Position numbers and translations under genes: made by a program
The notes under the pieces: model-generated
Databases searched by the model: none
The model's input: the letters and a program-made list of their open reading frames with translations, nothing else
Told to the model about the DNA's origin: nothing
Shown here: positions 1 to 5,661 of the stretch, in pieces
Layout: the number at the start of each line of letters is the position of its first letter
Numbering within the stretch: the stretch's first letter is position 1
Assembly: GCA_003132265.1 (NCBI GenBank)
Contig: PKXE01000080.1
Span: forward strand, 32,484 to 38,449
Length of the DNA: 5,966 nucleotides
Direction of reading: 5' to 3'
From: Candidatus Dormiibacterota bacterium
GTDB lineage: Bacteria > Chloroflexota > Dormibacteria > Aeolococcales > Bog-877

Positions 1-603
1 ACCACCCTCCTCTTGCTGCTCGGAGCGCTCGACAAGCCGAGCTCCGGGAGTCTCGTTTTCGATGGCCAGGACCTGGGCACCCTGCCTGAATCCCGGCTGG
101 TGGACGTGCGTGCCCAGAACTTCGGGTTCGTCTTCCAGAACTACAACCTGATGCCCACCTTGACAGCGGCCGAGAACGTGGAGGCGGCCCTGGTGCCGCT
201 CCACATGCCAACTCCCCAGAGGCGCTCGCGTTCCGTGGCGGCGCTGGCCGAGGTGGGGCTGGCCGACCGGCTCAGCCACTTCCCCGCGGAACTCTCCGGC
301 GGCGAACAGCAGCGGGTGGCGATCGCCCGAGCCCTGGTCAAAGAGCCAAAAGTGATCCTCGCCGATGAACCGACCGGCAACCTCGACGAGGTCACGAGGG
401 CTGAGATCGTGGCCCTGATGGAGAGGCTCTGGAAGGAGCGCGGCATGACGCTGGTGGTGGTCACCCACGACACTCAGGTGGCCCGTCGGGCGCCCCGCAC
501 CGCCCTCATCAACGGCGGGAGTCTCACGCTTCGGGTCAACCGGAGGAAGGTCGCTCAGGGCCGGCCTGCCCCCCCGGAGGCGGTCGAGGTCGTCGAGAGC
601 TAG
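1..603 (+). CDS. ABC transporter ATP-binding protein, LolD/MacB-type (5' partial)
   Basis: This is the cytoplasmic ATPase subunit of an ABC transporter, which powers a separate membrane permease by ATP hydrolysis. The frame is open from the first base and encodes 200 residues here. The first two residues (Thr-Thr) look like the end of the Walker A motif (GxGKTT), so roughly 40-45 N-terminal residues lie outside the window. Visible motifs, numbered from the first codon: Q-loop Gln46 in FVFQNYNL, signature LSGGEQQRV from 98, Walker B VILADEP with Asp122 and Glu123, D-loop GNLD at 126-129, and switch His156 in VVVTHD. The spacing, ADEPTGNLD and the Q-loop context fit the LolD/MacB/FtsE-like group, usually paired with FtsX-like permeases that export lipoproteins, peptides or antimicrobials. 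The substrate cannot be told. The tail after residue 170 is basic, then Pro/Glu-rich. No permease gene follows; it may lie upstream. Confidence is high for the family and low for the substrate. Confidence 0.95.
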   Translation, partial: TTLLLLLGALDKPSSGSLVFDGQDLGTLPESRLVDVRAQNFGFVFQNYNLMPTLTAAENVEAALVPLHMPTPQRRSRSVAALAEVGLADRLSHFPAELSGGEQQRVAIARALVKEPKVILADEPTGNLDEVTRAEIVALMERLWKERGMTLVVVTHDTQVARRAPRTALINGGSLTLRVNRRKVAQGRPAPPEAVEVVES

Positions 604-621
604 AGCTTGGGAGCCCCGACC

Positions 622-627
622 TATACT
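622..627 (+). promoter_or_regulatory. Putative -10 box (TATACT) of a leaderless promoter
   Basis: TATACT matches the TANNNT -10 consensus of the main sigma factor. It lies in the short gap after the ABC ATPase gene, 6 bases before the GTG at 634. Transcription would therefore start at or next to that GTG, giving a leaderless mRNA, which agrees with the lack of a Shine-Dalgarno sequence there. No convincing -35 element is visible at the expected distance. The box argues against the in-frame TTG at 607 as the real start. Confidence 0.55.
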
Positions 628-633
628 CGCCCG

Positions 634-1170
634 GTGGAGAGACCTGCCGAGGAGGAACCCGCAGCCGCTGCTGAAGGGGAGCCCGCAGCCCCATCCGAGG
701 AGGAACCCCCAGCCGCTGCTGCGGAGGAGCCCAGCGCCGGACCGCCGCCTGAGTTCCTCAATCCAGAATCTCCTCGCTACCAGCCCTGGGCCGAGAACGA
801 GAAGAGGATCACCAACGCGGTCAAGGAGAAGCGTCCCCTCCAGGAGTTCATGGCCGAGTTCGACGCCCGGGTGACGGCGTACGGTGACGTGGGCAGTGGG
901 AACTGGGATCCTCAGCACCAGGAACGACTCCTGGCCAAGTTCTCCACCCGCACTTCCGACCCCGCCCGGCGCCGCCGCCGCCGCCGGCCGGCGGGACAAC
1001 CTGCGGCCCAGCAGCCCGGGGCCCGGGGCCAGCAGAGCCAGGGTCGCCGACCCGGCGCCGGACCGCCCCCTGCAGCGGCCGAGCCGGGTGCCGGAGCCGA
1101 ACGACGCCGTCGCCGGCGTCGCCGACCGCGTGGAGGCCGGCGCCCTCCGGAGGCTGGATCCGGCACGTGA
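634..1170 (+). CDS. Hypothetical charge-segregated protein, acidic N-terminus and arginine-rich C-terminus
   Basis: I do not recognise this 178-residue protein. Residues 1-40 are low-complexity Glu/Pro/Ala with an internal repeat. Residues 41-108 are the only ordered-looking part, with mixed composition and several aromatics (YQPWAENEKR, LQEFMAEFDARV, GNWDPQHQERLLAKF). Residues 112-118 are seven arginines, 119-155 are Gly/Pro/Gln/Ala-rich, and 157-164 are eight arginines followed by PRGGRR. No signal peptide or membrane segment is seen. The basic tail resembles Arg-rich RNA- or DNA-binding tails such as those of actinobacterial RNase E, so nucleic-acid binding is a reasonable but unproven inference. 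GTG 634 was chosen because a TATACT box sits 6 bases upstream; TTG 607 in the same frame would add nine residues. The stop overlaps the HAD start (GTGA), implying translational coupling. It looks like a real gene: the middle has normal codon use, and the second arginine run uses mixed codons. Function unknown. Confidence 0.7.
   Translation: MERPAEEEPAAAAEGEPAAPSEEEPPAAAAEEPSAGPPPEFLNPESPRYQPWAENEKRITNAVKEKRPLQEFMAEFDARVTAYGDVGSGNWDPQHQERLLAKFSTRTSDPARRRRRRRPAGQPAAQQPGARGQQSQGRRPGAGPPPAAAEPGAGAERRRRRRRRPRGGRRPPEAGSGT
647..721 (+). repeat. Imperfect direct repeat, 27-base units at 48-base spacing
   Basis: Bases 647-673 and 695-721 are identical except at one position (G661 against C709). The offset of 48 bases is exactly 16 codons, so both copies read in the same frame and give EEEP followed by an Ala-rich stretch. 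A shorter related piece, GAGCCCGCAGCC, lies between them at 679-690. This is an intragenic duplication expanding the acidic N-terminus of the hypothetical protein. Confidence 0.8.
967..987 (+). repeat. CGC trinucleotide run coding for seven arginines
   Basis: Seven consecutive arginine codons, five of them CGC flanked by CGG at each end, form a short near-perfect triplet microsatellite inside the hypothetical gene. Slippage here would change the protein by whole arginines without shifting the frame. The second arginine run, at 1102-1125, uses CGA, CGC, CGT and CGG mixed and is not a DNA-level repeat. Confidence 0.75.
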
Positions 1171-1895
1171 CCCGGCCGGACCCCCCGGCCGGCATCTGCT
1201 TCGACTACGGGCGCACCCTCGTCGTAATCGCCCGACCGGTCGCGGCCATTGCCGCCGCCGGGGAGAACCTGGCGGCGGGGCTGCCCCTGGCCGGCAGCAG
1301 CTGGAGCGGGACCGCGGGGGAGTTCGCACTGGCCCTGGATCAGCTGGTGGATCAACTCGTTGGAGAGGGCCAGCGGGCCCACCCGGGGCGGGAGGTCGAC
1401 ATCCAGGCCATCCACCGAGAGGCGCTCCAGCAGCTCCTGGGCGCCCCGCCCAGTCCAGAAGTCAGCGCCCAGGTTGGTGCGGACCTGCAGCGGGCGTGGG
1501 TCGCGGGGGTCAGCCCGATCGAGCCGGCCCGGGAGGTCCTGGCGAAACTGAGGGAGCGGGGAATGCGACTCGGGCTCTGCTCCAACGCCCCGTATGCCCC
1601 GGCGTTGATGCGCGAGCAGCTGGAACGCCTCGACCTACGCCAGTATTTCGACGCTGTGCTCTTCTCCAGCGAGATCGGGTGGCGCAAGCCCGACCCCCGG
1701 GTCTTCACCGAAATTTTGGGGCGTATGGGACTCCCCGCCAGATCGGTGTGGTTTGTGGGGGACGAGTGGGTAGCGGACATCGAGGGCGCCCGCGATGCCG
1801 GGATGAGGGCGATTCTGGCGCCGGGGGCCAAGGCTCCCATGGCAGGCGCTGAGCAGCTGACGCGATGGGATGACCTCCTAGCCCTGCTGGGCTGA
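1167..1895 (+). CDS. HAD-superfamily hydrolase
   Basis: A 242-residue haloacid-dehalogenase-type hydrolase, a cytoplasmic enzyme class that mostly dephosphorylates small metabolites through an aspartyl-phosphate intermediate. All four HAD motifs are present. Motif I is FDYGRTL with nucleophile Asp13; motif II is LGLCSNAP with Ser139; motif III is Lys174 in GWRKPDP; motif IV is FVGDEWVADIEGA with Asp199 and Asp204. Residues of roughly 20-115 are mainly helical in character and would be a C1-type cap. The residue two after the nucleophile is Gly15 instead of the usual catalytic Asp, a DxG variant also known in some FDxGGTL-type HAD proteins, so phosphatase chemistry is not certain. The GTG start overlaps the previous stop by 4 bases, with a GGAGG at 1149-1153 upstream, and motif I sits close to the N-terminus as expected. 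It is probably coexpressed with the preceding gene. The substrate is unknown. Confidence 0.92.
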   Translation: MTRPDPPAGICFDYGRTLVVIARPVAAIAAAGENLAAGLPLAGSSWSGTAGEFALALDQLVDQLVGEGQRAHPGREVDIQAIHREALQQLLGAPPSPEVSAQVGADLQRAWVAGVSPIEPAREVLAKLRERGMRLGLCSNAPYAPALMREQLERLDLRQYFDAVLFSSEIGWRKPDPRVFTEILGRMGLPARSVWFVGDEWVADIEGARDAGMRAILAPGAKAPMAGAEQLTRWDDLLALLG

Positions 1896-1942
1896 GTCGA
1901 GACTCCGACTCCCTCGTCTGCGGAGGTAGTCCGGGGGCTTCG

Positions 1943-1948
1943 TACACT
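1943..1948 (+). promoter_or_regulatory. Putative -10 box (TACACT) of the proS leaderless promoter
   Basis: TACACT fits TANNNT and ends 7 bases before the proS ATG at 1956, nearly the same geometry as the box at 622. No Shine-Dalgarno sequence precedes the ATG, so the A of the ATG is the likely transcription start. The 60-base gap at 1896-1955 holds no clear terminator and no obvious -35 element. The box would make proS-dinB a transcription unit separate from the HAD gene. Confidence 0.6.
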
Positions 1949-1955
1949 TGGATCG

Positions 1956-3752
1956 ATGCGAGTCAGCGCCCTCTTCGGCACCACCAGACGCAGTGCCCCG
2001 ACGGAAGAGCTGGTGGTCCACCAGCTACTCCTGCGGGCCGGCTTCGTGCAGCAACTGGCGACCGGGCTCTACAGCTATCTGCCGATGGGATGGCGGACCG
2101 AGCAGAAGATTCGCCGGATCCTCCGCGAGGAGATGAACGCCCTGGGCGGCCAGGAACTCTGCATGCCGATGGTCCACCCGGCTGACCTCTGGCAGCGCAC
2201 TGGGCGCTGGAACACCGTGGACGAGGTCCTCCTCCGGTTCCAGGATCGCCGGGGCCGGGACATGGTGCTCGCCCTCTCGCACGAAGAGGTGGTGGCCGAT
2301 CTGACGGCCGCCAACGTGAGCTCGTACCGGGACCTGCCGAGGATCGTCTACCACATCCAGACCAAGTTCCGAGACGAGGCCCGATCCCGTGGCGGGCTGG
2401 TGCGCACGAGGGAGTTCACCATGAAGGACTCCTATTCCCTGGACCGCGATCAGGCCGGGCTGGAGCGCGCCTACATTGCCCACTTCCATGCCTACTTCAA
2501 GATCGCCGCCAGGGCGGGTATCCCCGTGGTGGCGGTACTCAGCGACGTCGGGATGATGGGAGGCCACCTGGCCCACGAGTTCATCTACCTGACCGACGAT
2601 GGAGAGGACACCCTGGTGTTCTGTGACAACTGCGGCTACGCCGCCAACCAGGAGGTGGCGGCGAGCGCCCTGCCCGAGCCTGAGACCGAGGCCGAGAGAG
2701 AGCTGGAGGAAGTGGAGACCCCGGGGGCGGCGACGGTCCCCGAGCTTGCGGCGTTCCTGAAGGTGGACCCGTCGCGGATTGCCAAGTCGGTCGCCTTCAT
2801 GGCGGAGTTGGAGCGCGGCCAGAAGCCGCAGCTGGTCCTGGCCCTGGTCCCCGGGCAATCCGAGGTCAACCTGGCCTGCCTCCGCAACGCGACGGGCGCC
2901 GTCGAGCTGCGGGCCGCCACTCCGGACGAGGTGAAGCGGGCCGGCGGCGTTCCGGGGTATATGTCGCCTCGGGGGCTCCCGGAGGGTGCAGCGATAGTGG
3001 TCGCAGATGAGGCGATCGCCCGCCGGCGCAACCTAGTGACCGGCGCCAATCGCGAGGGCTGGCACCTGCGCAACTTCAATCTCGCCCGCGACTGCCGCGT
3101 CGATTCGCTGGCCCGGCTGGCGTCAGCCACGACCGGGGACCCCTGCAGCATCTGTGGCACCCCGCTACGGATCCGGCGGGGCATCGAGTACGGCAACATC
3201 TTCCAGTTGGGTACCGACTACAGCGTCTCCCTGGGGGCCCTCTACAACGATGAGGAGGGGCAGCAGCTTCCGGTCGTGATGGGGTCCTATGGGATCGGCG
3301 TCGGCCGCATGCTGGCGTGCATCGCGGAGGAGCACCACGACGACCGTGGTCTCGCCCTCCCGATCGGGGTGGCGCCGTACGAGGTGGCGCTGATCTCCGT
3401 CGGCCACGATCAGCCGGTGACGCAGCTGGCGGAGGCCACCTACCGGCAGCTGGAGGACGCTGGGGTCGAGGTTCTCTTCGACGATCGGGACGCCAGCCCC
3501 GGGGTCAAGTTCGCCGACGCCGACCTGCGCGGGATTCCTCTTCGGGTCACCATCTCGCCGCGAAGCCTGAAGGCTGAAGGGGCTGAGTTCAAGCGGCGAA
3601 TCGGCGAGCCCCGCACGGTCTCCCGCGGCTCAATCCTCGCGGAGGTGTTGGAGGAGCTGGACGCACTTCGGCGCGAGGAACGGGAGTGGGTCAGCGCACA
3701 GATGGAGCCGGTGGCGGCGCTGGCCGCCCGGACCTTCTCCGGGGGGTCCTGA
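1956..3752 (+). CDS. proS: Prolyl-tRNA synthetase, bacterial type with editing domain
   Basis: This class II aminoacyl-tRNA synthetase charges tRNA-Pro with proline in the cytoplasm and is essential for translation. It has 598 residues; the E. coli enzyme has about 572. The start MRVSALFGTT matches the usual N-terminus of the family. Motif 1 lies around 37-75 (GLYSYLPMGWR onward), the proline-binding TxE loop appears as SHEE at 108-111, and motif 2 is FRDEARSRGG through REFTMKDSYS at about 138-161. The INS/YbaK-like editing domain spans about 225-400. Its Lys277 (IAKSVAF) aligns with the catalytic editing lysine of E. coli ProRS, so hydrolysis of Ala-tRNA-Pro is probably kept. CxxC pairs border the insertion (CDNC at 223-226, CSIC at 397-400). 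Motif 3 is GSYGIGVGRML at about 443-453. The anticodon-binding domain follows from about 474, then a charged tail of about 25 residues. It is the first gene of a probable unit with dinB. Confidence 0.98.
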   Translation: MRVSALFGTTRRSAPTEELVVHQLLLRAGFVQQLATGLYSYLPMGWRTEQKIRRILREEMNALGGQELCMPMVHPADLWQRTGRWNTVDEVLLRFQDRRGRDMVLALSHEEVVADLTAANVSSYRDLPRIVYHIQTKFRDEARSRGGLVRTREFTMKDSYSLDRDQAGLERAYIAHFHAYFKIAARAGIPVVAVLSDVGMMGGHLAHEFIYLTDDGEDTLVFCDNCGYAANQEVAASALPEPETEAERELEEVETPGAATVPELAAFLKVDPSRIAKSVAFMAELERGQKPQLVLALVPGQSEVNLACLRNATGAVELRAATPDEVKRAGGVPGYMSPRGLPEGAAIVVADEAIARRRNLVTGANREGWHLRNFNLARDCRVDSLARLASATTGDPCSICGTPLRIRRGIEYGNIFQLGTDYSVSLGALYNDEEGQQLPVVMGSYGIGVGRMLACIAEEHHDDRGLALPIGVAPYEVALISVGHDQPVTQLAEATYRQLEDAGVEVLFDDRDASPGVKFADADLRGIPLRVTISPRSLKAEGAEFKRRIGEPRTVSRGSILAEVLEELDALRREEREWVSAQMEPVAALAARTFSGGS

Positions 3753-3756
3753 CCCC
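3743..3756 (+). other. Small GC hairpin over the proS stop codon
   Basis: GGGGT (3743-3747) can pair with ACCCC (3752-3756) around a CCTG loop, and the stem covers the proS TGA stop. The dinB Shine-Dalgarno sequence GGGGGGTG (3757-3764) follows directly, about 8-9 bases before the dinB ATG. There is no T-tract, so it is not an intrinsic terminator. It may only reflect the high GC content. Confidence 0.25.
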
Positions 3757-3771
3757 GGGGGGTGCGCGCAG

Positions 3772-5007
3772 ATGGCGAGGGTGCGGACGATCCTTCACGT
3801 GGACCTGGACGCCTTTTTTGTCTCCTGCGAGCTGCTGCGCCGGCCGGAGCTGGCCGGGAAGCCGCTGGTGGTGGCCGGGGGCCACGAGTCCCACCCCGGA
3901 CAGAGCCGGGACCCCGGAAGGAGCGTGGTGGCAGCGGCCTCGTATGAGGCGCGGAGCTATGGGGTTCGTTCGGCTTTGCCGCTGGCCCGCTCCCTAGCCC
4001 TCTGCCCTGAGCTGGTGGTGCTTCCGGTCGAGATCGCCGAGTACGCCAGGATCTCCGAGCTGGTCTTCGCGATCTTTGCGGAATACACCCCTTTGGTCGA
4101 GCCGGGGTCGCTGGACGAAGCCTATCTCGACCTCACCGGTACCGAGTCCCTGAACGGTGGCGGGGAGGAAGCGGCCCGAGAGATCACCGCTCGGCTCGAC
4201 GCGGAGCTGGGCCTTCCCTGCTCGGTCGGGGTGGCCACCACCAAGACCGTGGCCAAGGTGGCCTCGGACCTGCGTAAGCCCCGGGGGATGGTGGTGGTGC
4301 CTCCAGGCGAAGAGGCCGTCTTCCTCGCCCCCCTTGCGGTCGAGCGCCTGCCCGGAGCCGGGCCCAAGACCACCGCCAAGCTGCGGCTCCTGGGCATCGA
4401 CACCATGGGCAAACTGGCAACGGCCCCCACCGCCCTCCTCCAAGCGACGCTCGGGCCGAATGCCGAGGCACTGCAGCTCCGGGCCGGCGGGGTCGACCCG
4501 GCCCCGGTCAAGGTTCCCGGGATCCCCAAGTCGGTCAGTCGTGAGGAGACCTACTCCCAGGATCTGAACTCGCGAGAAGATCTGGAGGCCCGCCTGGCGG
4601 TGCTCTCGGCCGGGGTGGGGCTGCGTCTGCGGGCCTCATCGCTGATTGCCCAGGCGGTGGCGATCAAGATGCGCTTCACGAACTTCGAAACGGTCACCAG
4701 ACGGCGGCAACTACCGGAGCCGACTTTTGCTGATCAAGAGTTGCAGGCGGCCGCCTTAGAGCTCTTCGCCGAGGCCTGGACGATCGGCCGGGCAGTGCGG
4801 TTGCTGGGGGTGGGGGCCGAGGGGCTGAGCGAGCTTCGGCAGATGAGCCTGTTCGAGCGCGGCGGCGAACGCGGCGAGCGCTTGGACCTGGCCCTCGACG
4901 GGCTCCGCGGGCGCTTTGGGGGGCGGGCGATCTCGCGGGGCACGGGCTCCCTTGAGGCGCCGCTCGATTGGAACCGGGATCACCTGCGCCGGCTCACCGA
5001 CTCCTAG
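3772..5007 (+). CDS. dinB: DNA polymerase IV, Y-family translesion polymerase
   Basis: A 411-residue Y-family polymerase that copies past damaged template bases with low fidelity and no proofreading. The palm begins with HVDLDAFF: Asp11 is the first metal ligand and Phe16 the likely steric gate against ribonucleotides. SLDEAYLD supplies Asp115 and Glu116. The block around 150-172 (GVATTKTVAKVASDLRKPRG) is the conserved K/ASD segment, with Thr where Asn is common. A thumb helix-hairpin-helix has GAGPKT at 195-200. The little finger starts near SREETYSQD at 256. QMSLF at 357-361 matches the QLxLF beta-clamp-binding pentapeptide and is followed by the usual Leu/Arg-rich ALDGLRGRFGG tail. Between GG and VVAAAS at about 37-52 there are about 8 more residues than in E. 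coli DinB. The ATG lies 19 bases after proS with a GGGGGGTG ribosome site. I see no LexA box in the gap, so expression probably follows proS. Confidence 0.97.
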   Translation: MARVRTILHVDLDAFFVSCELLRRPELAGKPLVVAGGHESHPGQSRDPGRSVVAAASYEARSYGVRSALPLARSLALCPELVVLPVEIAEYARISELVFAIFAEYTPLVEPGSLDEAYLDLTGTESLNGGGEEAAREITARLDAELGLPCSVGVATTKTVAKVASDLRKPRGMVVVPPGEEAVFLAPLAVERLPGAGPKTTAKLRLLGIDTMGKLATAPTALLQATLGPNAEALQLRAGGVDPAPVKVPGIPKSVSREETYSQDLNSREDLEARLAVLSAGVGLRLRASSLIAQAVAIKMRFTNFETVTRRRQLPEPTFADQELQAAALELFAEAWTIGRAVRLLGVGAEGLSELRQMSLFERGGERGERLDLALDGLRGRFGGRAISRGTGSLEAPLDWNRDHLRRLTDS

Positions 5008-5035
5008 CCGCTCCGGAATTCGCCAGTTAGCCACG

Positions 5036-5041
5036 TATCAT
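5036..5041 (+). promoter_or_regulatory. Possible -10 box (TATCAT) upstream of the NUDIX gene
   Basis: TATCAT fits TANNNT and is one of the few AT-rich spots in the dinB-NUDIX gap. Transcription would begin near 5047-5049 and leave a leader of about 100 bases before the NUDIX ATG. There is no clear -35 element, so it could be chance. Confidence 0.35.
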
Positions 5042-5063
5042 CTGAGGGCCTCGGAGGTGGGCA

Positions 5064-5101
5064 CCGCCGCTCCCCGCTCTGAGGCGAGGGGCCATCGGCG
5101 G
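5064..5101 (+). other. Predicted interrupted hairpin in the NUDIX leader
   Basis: CCGCCG (5064-5069) can pair with CGGCGG (5096-5101), CCCC (5072-5075) with GGGG (5088-5091), and GC (5076-5077) with GC (5084-5085), closing a TCTGAG loop. The outer and inner stems are separated by a CT/CCAT internal loop. No run of T follows, so it is a poor terminator candidate. It ends 10 bases before a purine-rich Shine-Dalgarno stretch and could be a leader structure or simply GC-driven pairing. Confidence 0.35.
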
Positions 5102-5115
5102 GCCGTGGTCGGGAG

Positions 5116-5120
5116 GGAGG
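5116..5120 (+). promoter_or_regulatory. Strong ribosome binding site (GGAGG) for a mini-ORF
   Basis: GGAGG, within the purine run GGGAGGGAGG at 5111-5120, stands 8 bases before an ATG at 5129. This is the best Shine-Dalgarno match in the window, yet that ATG opens only a 10-codon frame, not the NUDIX frame. The NUDIX ATG at 5151 has only a weaker GGTGGG (5141-5146) in front of it. Confidence 0.45.
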
Positions 5121-5128
5121 TGGCAGCC

Positions 5129-5161
5129 ATGACGGGGGCGGGTGGGACCGATGAAGATTGA
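5129..5161 (+). CDS. Possible 10-codon upstream ORF overlapping the NUDIX start
   Basis: ATG 5129 begins the frame MTGAGGTDED and stops at TGA 5159-5161, so its last codons overlap the first codons of the NUDIX gene in another frame. The ATG has a well-spaced GGAGG. Ribosomes finishing this peptide would stop about 10 bases past the NUDIX ATG, a layout compatible with translational coupling by re-initiation. The peptide has no recognisable function, and the frame may be fortuitous. Confidence 0.3.
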   Translation: MTGAGGTDED

Positions 5162-5660
5162 GTTCCGCTTTTGTCCGAGCTGCGGGTCGGCACTGAGCCT
5201 GCGCCAGATCGAGGGCCATGACCTACCGGCCTGCCCCAACTGCGAATTCGTGGCCTGGAAGGGCCCGAAGGTGGCGGTGGCTCTGGTGGCCAGCGACCCC
5301 CAGGGCCGGATCCTGGTCATCCGGCGTGGGATCTCACCCGGCCGGGGTGGCTGGGCCTTCCCGGGTGGCTATGTCGACGACGAGGAGGACCCCGCCTTCG
5401 GTGCGGCCCGCGAGTGCCTCGAGGAGACCGGCTGCGAAGCCGCCGTCGATGAGCTCGCCGGCGTCTTCCATGTGGTTACCGAGGACGGGGGCCTGGTCGT
5501 CCTCGCCTACAGGGGTCGGCTGACGGCGGGCGAGCCGACCCCCACCCCTGAGGCACCCGAGCTGGGCTGCTTCGATCCCGAACAGCTCCCGGAGCTGGTG
5601 TTCTCCTCGCATCGACGGGCCTTCGATGCTTGGCAGGCGGGTCGGGCGCAGGTCGACTGA
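5151..5660 (+). CDS. NUDIX hydrolase with N-terminal zinc ribbon
   Basis: A 169-residue NUDIX enzyme, a class that hydrolyses nucleoside diphosphates linked to another group (oxidised dNTPs, NAD(H), ADP-sugars and others) in a Mg-dependent reaction. The N-terminus is a zinc ribbon with CPSC at 8-11 and CPNC at 28-31. The NUDIX box spans residues 73-95 and fits GX5EX7REUXEEXGU throughout: GYVDDEE, then RECLEETGC, with Glu88, Glu91 and Glu92 as the expected metal-binding and catalytic glutamates. At 169 residues it is shorter than NudC (about 257) and lacks the SQPWPFP-type NADH-pyrophosphatase motif after the box, so NudC activity should not be assumed. ATG 5151 was chosen because it puts the first CxxC at the usual distance from the N-terminus; GTG 5142 would add three residues. 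The position behind dinB could suggest nucleotide-pool cleaning, but that is only contextual. Confidence 0.93.
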   Translation: MKIEFRFCPSCGSALSLRQIEGHDLPACPNCEFVAWKGPKVAVALVASDPQGRILVIRRGISPGRGGWAFPGGYVDDEEDPAFGAARECLEETGCEAAVDELAGVFHVVTEDGGLVVLAYRGRLTAGEPTPTPEAPELGCFDPEQLPELVFSSHRRAFDAWQAGRAQVD

Positions 5661-5661
5661 G

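Noticed and set aside
607..633. TTG at 607 as the start of the charge-segregated protein.
   Set aside because: It would place the TATACT box inside the coding region, and it has no ribosome binding site. GTG 634 fits a leaderless start better, although 607 cannot be excluded from sequence alone.
884..1852. Long + strand frame (about 320 codons) running across the hypothetical gene and the HAD gene.
   Set aside because: Its translation is Arg/Pro/Gly-rich low-complexity sequence with no motif, and it overlaps two better-supported genes in another frame. It is a GC-driven shadow.
2025..2858. Long minus strand open frame (about 277 codons) inside proS.
   Set aside because: It lies wholly within a full-length, motif-complete proS. 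Antisense open frames are expected in high-GC genes, and its translation shows no recognisable family.
5064..5101. Intrinsic terminator for dinB.
   Set aside because: The stem is interrupted and no T-run follows, so it lacks the second half of an intrinsic terminator.
5151..5660. NudC-type NADH pyrophosphatase or RNA NAD-decapping enzyme.
   Set aside because: The zinc ribbon plus NUDIX box is similar, but the protein is much shorter and lacks the SQPWPFP-type motif, so the specific name is not supported.
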